From Elusimicrobia bacterium RIFOXYB2_FULL_49_7 (GTDB taxonomy: Bacteria > Fibrobacterota > OXYB2-FULL-49-7), in assembly GCA_001800515.1 (NCBI GenBank), contig MGVN01000178.1, positions 1 through 5,937 of the forward strand: DNA of 5,937 bases, given 5' to 3'. The notes under the pieces were generated by a model. It was not told the DNA's origin, did not search any database, and saw only the letters and a list, made by a program, of their open reading frames with translations. A program made the position numbers and the translations under genes. Position 1 is the stretch's first letter. Every line of letters starts with the position of its first letter. Below, in pieces: positions 1-5,937 of this stretch.

Positions 1-66
1 AGAAAGAACAGGCATAAGAAAAACAGACTAGAGACTCTTCAGTTTTATCACGACACCGACCAATAA
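1..66 (+). CDS. C-terminal tail of an upstream gene, possibly rsmH (partial)
   Basis: Frame 1 is open from the window edge to a TAA at 64-66 and encodes about 21 residues, rich in Lys and Arg and ending in HDTDQ. The stop overlaps the ribosome binding site of the next gene, as expected for tightly packed operon genes. In dcw clusters the gene just before ftsL is usually rsmH (mraW), the 16S rRNA m4C1402 methyltransferase, and its C-terminus is often basic. That is an inference from position only: too little protein is visible to recognise the family. Frame 2 is also open at the left edge and stops at 29-31, so the true reading frame is not settled. Confidence 0.35.
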   Translation, partial: RKNRHKKNRLETLQFYHDTDQ

Positions 67-70
67 GGAG
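65..70 (+). promoter_or_regulatory. Ribosome binding site of the ftsL-like gene
   Basis: AAGGAG lies 9 nt before the ATG at 80 and only 3 nt before the in-frame GTG at 74. The spacing favours the ATG at 80 as the start. Confidence 0.7.
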
Positions 71-79
71 AAAGTGCTT

Positions 80-334
80 ATGTTCCTGCGATGGTTCTAC
101 GGGTTGTTTACTGCCGCATTTCTGCTTTCGTTCTATGTATGGCAACAAACACAATCTATCAGGATGGGATACAGCGTCGACACTCTCCGTCTTGAATGTG
201 ACAAACTTATACAGGAAAACAGAAGCTGGCGGCTTCAGGTCAACCGCCTGATCTCCATGGAAAAGCTCGACCGCGTTGCGCAGGACCGCAGCCTGGTGAT
301 CCCGCTTGAAAAGGATGTCATTTACCTTCCCTGA
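80..334 (+). CDS. ftsL: FtsL-like septum formation protein
   Basis: Predicted 84-residue bitopic membrane protein. It has a very short cytoplasmic end (about 4 residues), one hydrophobic segment at about residues 6-21 ending in the VWQQ motif, then a heptad-like region at about 33-58 (L36, L43, L52, L57) that could form a coiled coil, and a short periplasmic tail. This is the architecture of FtsL, which pairs with FtsB/DivIC and activates the FtsW-FtsI synthase at the septum. FtsL is poorly conserved in sequence, so the call rests on size, topology and position directly before ftsI, 6 nt away. The ATG at 80 is preferred over GTG at 74 because of ribosome binding site spacing. The protein is shorter than the roughly 120-residue E. 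coli FtsL, mainly because the cytoplasmic end is almost absent. An FtsB/DivIC-type protein is the main alternative. Confidence 0.75.
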   Translation: MFLRWFYGLFTAAFLLSFYVWQQTQSIRMGYSVDTLRLECDKLIQENRSWRLQVNRLISMEKLDRVAQDRSLVIPLEKDVIYLP

Positions 335-340
335 AGACAT

Positions 341-2044
341 ATGATCAATAGGAACCGGACGCTTTCTACGCTTTTCTTCATCTCGCTTGCATTCGTTGCG
401 GTCGCGGCGAGATTATTCTATTTACAGGTATGGCACCATGAAGAACTCCAGAGCCAGGTACAGCGTATCATATACCGGGATCGTCCGGAAACCCCCTGGC
501 GGGGAATGATCTGCGACAACGCAGGCCGGGTGCTTGCCATGAGCGTGAAGACGTATTCGCTGTTTATCGATCCCCAGTGCGTGAAAAACCTTTCTGAAAT
601 CGAGAATAAACTGGCGCAGGTGCATATCCCTCTGAAACGTTCCCTGATCGCCGCGAAAAAAGACAGCTCGTACGTACCGATTGCGCAGGGAATTGATCTT
701 GCCACAATGAAAAAGATCAAATCATGGAAACTGCCGGGGGTAGGTTTCACCGGAGAGTACCACCGCCAGTATCCAGAGAATACCATGGCCTGCCACGTAC
801 TCGGGATGGTCGGCAAGGAAAGCAACGGCCTAGAAGGTATCGAACTTTTCGCGAACTCTTACCTGACCGGAGAGAAGATCAAGAACCTCCGCTGCAGGGA
901 CGGGCGAGGGAGGGAGATCTCTGAAAAACTGCTTGACCCCGATGACCTCCGTGGCGCAGATGTATATCTCACGCTTGACCGGAACCTCCAGTTCATGGCG
1001 GAACAGGAAATTGACAGGGCATGGCGTGAATCCAAATCAAAAAAGGCACTTATCATCATACAGGATCCATCTACGGGAGAGATATTGGCGCTGGCAAGTC
1101 GTCCCGCATTCAATCCGCAAAACCGTAACGGTGCCTGGAACAATTCACGTAATCCCGCTATCAGCGATATCCTGGAACCCGGCTCAACATTCAAAATAAT
1201 CACCGCAGCAGCGGCGCTTGAAGAAAAAGTAGTCAGCCGGAAGGAAGTGGTCTGGTGTGAAGAAGGCAAGTATTCCGTTTTCGGCCACACGATCAAGGAC
1301 CACGAACCAAAGGGCCTCCTCTCTTTCGACGAGATCATGCAGTACTCTTCAAACATAGGCGTTGCAAAGATAAGCCAGCGCCTGGGCAAGGAAAAACTGT
1401 ACCATTATGTCCGCCAATTCGGCTTCCATGCCCCCACAGGGATAGATCTTCCCGGTGAAGCAAAAGGCCTTCTGAAACTCCCGACTGAATGGAGCGGCCT
1501 GTCGCTGCCGACTATTTCGTTTGGCCAGGAGATAGGAGTAACACCCATTCAAATGATCAACGCATATTCCGCGATAGCGAATGGAGGAGAGCTTCTGGAG
1601 CCAAGGATCATCAAAGAAGTGCGCAACCCCTCCAATGAAGTCGTGTTCACCTCGGACAGAAGAGTGATTCGGCGCGCTGTTTCCCAGGCCGTGGCAGCGC
1701 AACTACGAGATATGCTGATCGGCGTCGTTGAAAAAGGAACCGGGCAGATGGCAAAAGTGCCGAACTATTCGGTGGGAGGAAAAACGGGAACCGCTCAAAA
1801 AAGGGACAATGTCACGAAACGCTATTCTTCATCTGCGTATGTGGCATCGTTCTGCGGCATTATTCCCGCCAATGACCCGAAACTGACGATCATGGTGCTT
1901 CTGGATGAGCCGAAAGGCGATTATTGGGCATCTTCGCTCGCAGCTCCGGTGTTTTCCAGAGTTGCAGCGCGGGCGGTCGGACACCTGAGAATAGCGCCGG
2001 ACCATACTCCGATATGTGTCGCACTGAATAAAAAAAGCAAATGA
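341..2044 (+). CDS. ftsI: Peptidoglycan D,D-transpeptidase FtsI (class B PBP, PBP3 type)
   Basis: Septal transpeptidase that crosslinks the stem peptides of new peptidoglycan in the periplasm, working with FtsW and the FtsL/FtsB complex. The 567-residue protein has an uncleaved N-terminal membrane anchor (about residues 8-30), a PBP dimerisation/pedestal domain starting with the RGxIxDxxGxxLAxS-type motif (R54 to S68, here with C58), and a C-terminal transpeptidase domain. All three active-site motifs are intact: STFK with nucleophile S282 and K285, SSN at 336-338, and KTGTA at 481-485. No PASTA domain follows, unlike Firmicute PBP2x or SpoVD, and the length is close to that of E. coli FtsI (588). 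The ATG at 341 has only a weak upstream GAAG and lies 6 nt after the ftsL stop, so translational coupling is likely. The next in-frame Met falls inside the conserved pedestal motif, so the start is secure. Confidence 0.95.
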   Translation: MINRNRTLSTLFFISLAFVAVAARLFYLQVWHHEELQSQVQRIIYRDRPETPWRGMICDNAGRVLAMSVKTYSLFIDPQCVKNLSEIENKLAQVHIPLKRSLIAAKKDSSYVPIAQGIDLATMKKIKSWKLPGVGFTGEYHRQYPENTMACHVLGMVGKESNGLEGIELFANSYLTGEKIKNLRCRDGRGREISEKLLDPDDLRGADVYLTLDRNLQFMAEQEIDRAWRESKSKKALIIIQDPSTGEILALASRPAFNPQNRNGAWNNSRNPAISDILEPGSTFKIITAAAALEEKVVSRKEVVWCEEGKYSVFGHTIKDHEPKGLLSFDEIMQYSSNIGVAKISQRLGKEKLYHYVRQFGFHAPTGIDLPGEAKGLLKLPTEWSGLSLPTISFGQEIGVTPIQMINAYSAIANGGELLEPRIIKEVRNPSNEVVFTSDRRVIRRAVSQAVAAQLRDMLIGVVEKGTGQMAKVPNYSVGGKTGTAQKRDNVTKRYSSSAYVASFCGIIPANDPKLTIMVLLDEPKGDYWASSLAAPVFSRVAARAVGHLRIAPDHTPICVALNKKSK

Positions 2045-2060
2045 ACATATACCCAGAGCG

Positions 2061-2064
2061 GGAG
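2061..2064 (+). promoter_or_regulatory. Ribosome binding site of murE
   Basis: GGAG sits 5 nt before the ATG at 2070, in the 25-nt gap after ftsI, and supports that start. No terminator-like hairpin is seen in this gap. Confidence 0.6.
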
Positions 2065-2069
2065 CAGTA

Positions 2070-3569
2070 ATGAAATTAACATCTTTACTTCACGGGATTG
2101 ATTGCACATTAAACGGGCCGCAAGTACAAGGCGAACAGGACATAAAGGGAATAGCCTATGATTCACGGCTGGTAAAACCGGGCTTTCTCTTTATTGCTCT
2201 TGCAGGCCATCACACGGACGGCAACAAATTCGTCAATGACGCTCTTGCCGCAGGGGCAACAGCGGTCATGTCACAGGAAAAGCTGACTCAGGAAGCGATA
2301 AGCTCCATAGTCGTTGAGAACCCTCTTGCGGCAATGGCGCAGGTCAGCAGCAGATTCTACGGTCATCCCGACAAAAATTTGCTCATGATTGGCATCACCG
2401 GCACGAACGGGAAAACAACGATCACCTACCTCATGGAATCTATCTTGAACCGCGCGGGACTTCCGGCGGGCGTGCTCGGGACTATCAATTACCGCTACGG
2501 GGAACACTCATGTCCCGCCCCTAATACCACCCCTCAATCCGCAGACGTGTATCGCATCCTTTCTGATATGGTAAAACACGAGCAGAAAAGCGCTGTGCTG
2601 GAGGTTTCTTCGCATGCGCTGTCACTGGGTAGGGTGAGCGGGATCGAGTTCGATTGTGCCCTCTTCACCAACCTTACCCGAGACCATCTTGATTTTCACC
2701 ACACCATGGAGGAATACTTTCAGGCGAAGGCGAAATTATTTACGAATTTGGCACCCGGGAAAAAAAGTTTTCCTAAATTTGCTATAATAAATACCGATGA
2801 TCAGTGGGGAAAAACTCTCGCTGGGCTTGTACGTCAGGCAACTGTGGTAACGTATGGCATTCACGGTAAACCTCAGGTTCGCGCCGAATACATCAGAAGC
2901 AGCAGCAAAGGCACTGAATTCGTACTCGTTGCGCCTCAGGGGCACCGGAAAGTGCACCTGCAACTCCTTGGTCAGCATAATGTGTATAACGCGCTCGCAA
3001 GTGCCGCATGTGCATTAAGCGCCGGCATTCCCCTGGAAACCGTTGTAGAAGGCCTTGAAAAAGCTCCACATGTCCCTGGCCGTCTTGAAAAAGTTGAAGC
3101 AGGGCAGCCGTTCACGGTCGTTGTCGATTATGCACACACCGATGACGCGCTCATGAACGTTCTCACCGCGCTCAAGAAGCTCAGTCCTTCGCGGCTTATC
3201 ACGGTATTTGGCTGCGGTGGCGACAGAGACCGTTCGAAACGGCCTCTCATGGGTGAAGCGGCAACCGCACAAAGCGATTTTGTATTCGTCACTTCGGATA
3301 ATCCCCGGAGCGAAAATCCTGATCGCATAGCGCTTGATATCGAAGTCGGTATACGCCGGCAGCACCGAAACAACTACCAGGTCATTCTTGACAGGGAACA
3401 GGCGATCGCCACGGCGATCCACATGGCACGAAAAGGCGATATCGTGCTCATTGCAGGCAAAGGCCACGAAACGTACCAAATCATCGGCGACCAGAAAATA
3501 CATTTTAACGATACCGAAATTGCACGAAAGTACCTGCGCGACGTCCATAAACACAACGTCGCCATTTGA
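2070..3569 (+). CDS. murE: UDP-MurNAc-tripeptide synthetase MurE (meso-DAP adding)
   Basis: Cytoplasmic Mur ligase that adds the third stem-peptide residue to UDP-MurNAc-L-Ala-D-Glu using ATP. The 499 residues match the family length (E. coli 495). The N-terminal uridine-binding domain has YDSR at 30-33. The central ATPase domain has the P-loop GTNGKTT at 111-117 (K115), the UDP-sugar contact TTPQS at 153-157, EVSSHAL, LTRDHLDFH, and the QAK lysine K220 that matches the carbamylated lysine of Mur ligases. The C-terminal domain has GRLE, DYAHT at 353-357, the GCGGDRDR motif at 381-388 and GKGHE at 463-467. The amino acid recognition motif is DNPRSE at 410-415. DNPR is the known signature of meso-diaminopimelate specific enzymes, while lysine-adding MurE differs there. 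The gene follows ftsI by 25 nt and precedes murF, which uses its product. Confidence 0.97.
   Translation: MKLTSLLHGIDCTLNGPQVQGEQDIKGIAYDSRLVKPGFLFIALAGHHTDGNKFVNDALAAGATAVMSQEKLTQEAISSIVVENPLAAMAQVSSRFYGHPDKNLLMIGITGTNGKTTITYLMESILNRAGLPAGVLGTINYRYGEHSCPAPNTTPQSADVYRILSDMVKHEQKSAVLEVSSHALSLGRVSGIEFDCALFTNLTRDHLDFHHTMEEYFQAKAKLFTNLAPGKKSFPKFAIINTDDQWGKTLAGLVRQATVVTYGIHGKPQVRAEYIRSSSKGTEFVLVAPQGHRKVHLQLLGQHNVYNALASAACALSAGIPLETVVEGLEKAPHVPGRLEKVEAGQPFTVVVDYAHTDDALMNVLTALKKLSPSRLITVFGCGGDRDRSKRPLMGEAATAQSDFVFVTSDNPRSENPDRIALDIEVGIRRQHRNNYQVILDREQAIATAIHMARKGDIVLIAGKGHETYQIIGDQKIHFNDTEIARKYLRDVHKHNVAI
2780..2788 (+). promoter_or_regulatory. Candidate extended -10 promoter inside murE
   Basis: TGCTATAAT is a perfect match to the sigma70 extended -10 element (TGnTATAAT). 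It sits in an AT-rich island at about 2730-2795 within a gene of otherwise balanced composition. No -35 hexamer is found at the usual spacing; a TTGGCA at 2748-2753 is too far upstream (29 nt). Extended -10 promoters can work without a -35. If active, it would add transcription of distal murE, murF and mraY. It may equally be a chance effect of the codons for a Phe-Ala-Ile-Ile stretch. Confidence 0.25.
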
Positions 3570-3649
3570 ACGACCTCAAACACATTAAGGCCCAACCTTC
3601 TTACTTCATCACGTCCCGCCAAAGAAGGATCCTTAATGACAACAAATTC
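3570..3649 (+). other. murE-murF junction, probably untranslated or a short leader
   Basis: This 80-nt stretch lies between the murE stop and the first Met that aligns with the MurF family. It is open in the murF frame back to a TTG at 3566 that overlaps the murE TGA, but the 28 residues this would add look unlike any MurF N-terminus and the TTG has no ribosome binding site. The stretch holds a good Shine-Dalgarno sequence at 3623-3629, a 10-bp palindrome AAGGATCCTT at 3625-3634, and an out-of-frame ATG at 3636. No terminator-like hairpin with a T-run is seen. Confidence 0.5.
3623..3629 (+). promoter_or_regulatory. Shine-Dalgarno sequence near the murF start
   Basis: AGAAGGA is the only strong ribosome binding site in the junction. 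It is 6 nt before an ATG at 3636 that is out of frame with murF, and 20 nt before the in-frame ATG at 3650, which is longer than usual. It partly overlaps the palindrome AAGGATCCTT. Confidence 0.55.
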
Positions 3650-5035
3650 ATGGAAAACATCACTCTCCGGGAACTCATTTCCGCAATCAACGGCCAGTTC
3701 GTCATTGGCGATCCTCACTCAACCATTCGCGGTATTTCCATCGACACCCGCACTATTCACCGCGGTGATTTCTATTTCGCCATTACCGGAAAGAATTTTG
3801 ACGGCCATAATTTCGTCAAACAGGCTCTGGAAAAAGGGGCGAGCGGGATCGTCATCACCCGTCACGATATCGATCTCGGCAACCCATTCCCTGCGATGCC
3901 GGCAGTAGTGAAGGTCGCGGATACTTTCTCCGCACTTGGCAACCTTGCAAAATACTACCGCAGGAAGTGGCAGATCCCTGTAGTCGGCATTACCGGATCG
4001 AACGGAAAAACAACCACCAAAGAAATGATCGCCTCCATACTCGGACAAAAAGGGCAGCTTCTCAAAACTGAAGGGAACCTGAATAACCAGCTGGGCCTGC
4101 CACTCACGCTCCTGAAAATGACCGGACAAGATTATTGCGCAGTCGTGGAAATGGGGACTTCTTTCCCGGGTGAGATACAGCGACTGGCTGATATCGCCTG
4201 CCCCAGCATAGCCATAGTGACAAATATCGGGATGGCCCACCTTGAACGCTTTCAAGATCAGGAAGGCGTCTTTAATGAAAAAAAGATGCTCTATGCGGGC
4301 CTTCCTCCGGACGGCTGCGCCATCGTCAATGTTGACGACCCCTATCTCACCAGGCTTACCTCATCGCTGCCCTGTGAGGTCATTACTATCGGCATAGAAC
4401 ATGATGCAATAGTGCGGGCATTTAAGGTAGATCTATGGCCGGGGAAGCCGCAGTTCGAGCTGAAGATCGAAAATGAATCTATATCCGTCAGCCTTCCGAT
4501 ACATGGGCAGTTCAACGTGTACAATGCCCTTGCTGCCGCGGCAGTCGGATGGAAGATGGGATTCGATCTGCTCCAGATCAAGAATGGACTTGAAGCGTTC
4601 CAATCCGCAGGCATGCGAATGGAAGCGAAGACACTAGTGTCCGGAGTGACGGTCATTAACGATGCCTACAATGCCAACCCCTCCTCCATGAGAGAATCAC
4701 TGACCAGCCTGGTCCATTCCTTCCCTGAAAAAGATAAAATCGTAGTGTTGGCAGATATGCTTGAACTGGGAGAACAATCGGAGCTGCAGCACCAGAAACT
4801 CGGAGAATTCATCGCTTCGCAGCCTTTTGCCAAAGTCTTTCTTTTCGGCCCTCAGATGGAACATGCCCTCCGCGCGCTCTATTCGCTGAACGTCAAACAC
4901 TTTCTGAACAGGGAAAAGCTGGAGACAGAAATAAAACAGTCGGTAACCCCCGGTTCCATCGTATTCTTTAAAGGGTCCAGGGGCATGCGTTTAGAGGATA
5001 CCCTTCAACGCCTTTTTGCAGAGGACAAGATCTAA
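3650..5035 (+). CDS. murF: UDP-MurNAc-tripeptide:D-Ala-D-Ala ligase MurF
   Basis: Cytoplasmic Mur ligase that joins D-Ala-D-Ala to UDP-MurNAc-tripeptide with ATP, giving the pentapeptide used by MraY. From the ATG at 3650 the protein has 461 residues, close to E. coli MurF (452), and its first residues MENITLREL align with the family N-terminus. The N-terminal substrate domain has DTRTIHRGDFYFA. The ATPase domain has the P-loop GSNGKTTTK at 116-124 (K120), then NLNNQLGLPLTLL, EMG at 167-169 followed by PGEI, and TNIGMAHLERF. The C-terminal domain has NDAYNANP at 337-344, ADMLELGE at 368-375 and a final FKGSRGM. A longer form of 489 residues from TTG at 3566 is possible but lacks both a ribosome binding site and family similarity. 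The start is odd because the best ribosome binding site faces an out-of-frame ATG (see findings). The stop overlaps the mraY start by one base. Confidence 0.95.
   Translation: MENITLRELISAINGQFVIGDPHSTIRGISIDTRTIHRGDFYFAITGKNFDGHNFVKQALEKGASGIVITRHDIDLGNPFPAMPAVVKVADTFSALGNLAKYYRRKWQIPVVGITGSNGKTTTKEMIASILGQKGQLLKTEGNLNNQLGLPLTLLKMTGQDYCAVVEMGTSFPGEIQRLADIACPSIAIVTNIGMAHLERFQDQEGVFNEKKMLYAGLPPDGCAIVNVDDPYLTRLTSSLPCEVITIGIEHDAIVRAFKVDLWPGKPQFELKIENESISVSLPIHGQFNVYNALAAAAVGWKMGFDLLQIKNGLEAFQSAGMRMEAKTLVSGVTVINDAYNANPSSMRESLTSLVHSFPEKDKIVVLADMLELGEQSELQHQKLGEFIASQPFAKVFLFGPQMEHALRALYSLNVKHFLNREKLETEIKQSVTPGSIVFFKGSRGMRLEDTLQRLFAEDKI
4279..4319 (+). other. Candidate -1 frameshift signal inside murF
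   Basis: The in-frame codons GAA AAA AAG form the heptamer A_AAA_AAG at 4279-4285, the slippery sequence used by E. coli dnaX. A Shine-Dalgarno-like AGGAAGG (4260-4266) ends 12 nt upstream. A possible hairpin starts 9 nt downstream: GCGGGCC at 4295-4301 can pair with GGCTGCGC at about 4313-4320, using one G-U pair and a bulged G, around an 11-nt loop. A -1 shift would add 16 codons and stop at TGA 4333-4335, giving a truncated MurF of about 228 residues. Glu-Lys-Lys is a natural sequence here, so chance is the default explanation. Confidence 0.15.
5020..5025 (+). promoter_or_regulatory. Ribosome binding site of mraY
   Basis: AGAGGA lies inside the last codons of murF, 9 nt before the ATG at 5035. 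It supports that start, which shares its A with the murF TAA stop (TAATG), a layout typical of translational coupling. Confidence 0.65.
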
Positions 5036-5937
5036 TGCTCTATCATCTTTTGTATCCGCTCAGGTTTTACTTTTCACCGTTCAACGTCTTCCAGTACATT
5101 ACGTTCCGCGTCGGTGGAGCCATCATTACCAGCCTCCTCATTTGCCTCGTGTTCGGCCCCCTTCTGATCAGATACCTGCGGAAATTCAAGATCGGGCAAA
5201 CGGTCCGCACTGACGGCCCTCCCACACATTTGATCAAATCAGGCACCCCGACCATGGGAGGACTGCTCATCCTCGTCTCCCTGGTGGTATCGACCCTCCT
5301 CTGGGCGCGCCTTGATAACCGCTTCATTCTTATGGTACTGGGAGGCACCTTGTGGCTCGGCTTCCTCGGTTTCTGGGATGACTACCTTAAACTCGTAAAG
5401 AAAAACCCCCGGGGATTGAGTTCCCGCAGAAAATTCGCCGCTCAAGCCGTACTTGCGCTCGCGGTCTCCGCGTATCTATGGTTCTATCCTTCCAATCCTC
5501 AGTATGCCTCTTCAGTGAACATCCCCTACCTTAAGAACATATTCCTCGAACTCTCTTTTGTGTATATCCTGTTCTCGTCATTTATCATCGTAGGCAGTTC
5601 GAACGGGGTGAACTTTACCGACGGCCTCGACGGCCTGGCAGTGGGGAATCTCATCATTGCCGCCTTCGCGCTGGGTTCCCTGGCCTACTTCTCAGGCCAT
5701 ATCAAAATAGCGATGTATCTGCGTATCATCCCTGTGCCCGGCGCAGGGGAACTGACCGTATTCCTCGCCGCCATGATCGGGGCAGGACTCGGGTTCCTGT
5801 GGTTCAATGCATACCCCGCGCAGGTATTTATGGGAGACACGGGAAGCCTTTTCCTGGGCGGAACGCTGGGGATGGTCGCCGTATTCATCAAGCAGGAGCT
5901 GCTGCTGGCCATTATCGGGGGAGTATTCGTGGTGGAG
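5035..5937 (+). CDS. mraY: Phospho-MurNAc-pentapeptide transferase MraY (partial, 3' end outside window)
   Basis: Integral membrane enzyme that transfers phospho-MurNAc-pentapeptide from UDP to undecaprenyl phosphate, making lipid I at the cytoplasmic face. The window holds 301 codons of about 360 expected, with no stop before the edge. The N-terminal FNVFQYITFR resembles E. coli MraY, followed by a first membrane helix at about 22-45 and the signature GTPTMGG at 70-76. The conserved acidic residues are present: D115-D116 in the WDDY motif, the NFTDGLDGLA block at 193-202, and D268 in FMGDTGS. N258 in WFNAYP matches another conserved active-site position. Hydrophobic segments alternate with these cytoplasmic loops as in the ten-helix family. 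The visible part ends at GGVFVVE, just before the expected ETLSVI-type helix, and the HHH motif of the last cytoplasmic loop lies beyond the window. The ATG at 5035 overlaps the murF stop. Confidence 0.97.
   Translation, partial: MLYHLLYPLRFYFSPFNVFQYITFRVGGAIITSLLICLVFGPLLIRYLRKFKIGQTVRTDGPPTHLIKSGTPTMGGLLILVSLVVSTLLWARLDNRFILMVLGGTLWLGFLGFWDDYLKLVKKNPRGLSSRRKFAAQAVLALAVSAYLWFYPSNPQYASSVNIPYLKNIFLELSFVYILFSSFIIVGSSNGVNFTDGLDGLAVGNLIIAAFALGSLAYFSGHIKIAMYLRIIPVPGAGELTVFLAAMIGAGLGFLWFNAYPAQVFMGDTGSLFLGGTLGMVAVFIKQELLLAIIGGVFVVE

Noticed and set aside
74..79. GTG at 74 as the ftsL start
   Set aside because: Only 3 nt from AAGGAG, too close for normal initiation; the ATG at 80 has normal spacing.
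859..1389. Long open frame of 176 codons on the minus strand inside ftsI
   Set aside because: It lies fully antisense to the transpeptidase domain of a clearly conserved gene, has no recognisable motif, and is explained by codon bias on the other strand.
2025..2041. A-run near the ftsI 3' end as a frameshift site or truncation
   Set aside because: It lies in the last few codons after the complete transpeptidase domain, and the stop is in a sensible place before the murE ribosome binding site.
3015..3554. Minus-strand open frame of 179 codons inside murE, and a similar one of 178 codons at 3719-4255 inside murF
   Set aside because: Both are antisense to intact, motif-bearing Mur ligase genes and show no protein features of their own; they look like shadow frames.
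3625..3634. Palindrome AAGGATCCTT as an operator or terminator
   Set aside because: Ten bases with no loop cannot form a stable hairpin and there is no T-run; a single short palindrome of this size is expected by chance.
3566..3649. N-terminal 28-residue extension of MurF from TTG at 3566
   Set aside because: No ribosome binding site, a rare start codon, and no resemblance to MurF N-termini; family similarity begins at the Met at 3650. It remains possible through coupling with the murE stop.

Overview
The window is a stretch of a bacterial division and cell wall (dcw) cluster, read entirely on the + strand and nearly without gaps. The order is: tail of an upstream gene (probably rsmH, not certain) - ftsL-like - ftsI (class B penicillin-binding protein) - murE - murF - mraY (cut by the window end). 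All five recognisable genes point the same way. Spacing is 6 nt (ftsL/ftsI), 25 nt (ftsI/murE), about 66-80 nt (murE/murF, depending on the murF start) and a 1-nt TAATG overlap (murF/mraY), so a single operon is likely.

Together the genes cover two jobs. MurE and MurF finish the cytoplasmic UDP-MurNAc-pentapeptide by adding residue 3 and then D-Ala-D-Ala. MraY then moves phospho-MurNAc-pentapeptide onto undecaprenyl phosphate at the inner face of the membrane to make lipid I. FtsL and FtsI act later at the septum, where FtsI crosslinks the new peptidoglycan. MurE carries the DNPR signature, so the wall is predicted to contain meso-diaminopimelate.

The organism is a bacterium of roughly balanced G+C (judged by eye) with meso-DAP peptidoglycan. 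FtsI has no PASTA domains, which fits a Gram-negative type better than a Firmicute or actinobacterium. The very short FtsL is not close to the E. coli protein, and the sequence alone does not fix the phylum.

No mobile element, CRISPR array, RNA gene, phage gene or clear terminator was seen. This is core metabolism and I do not find a new system here. The points most worth checking are local: the start of murF, where a good ribosome binding site faces an out-of-frame ATG; a dnaX-like slippery site inside murF; and an extended -10 promoter match inside murE.
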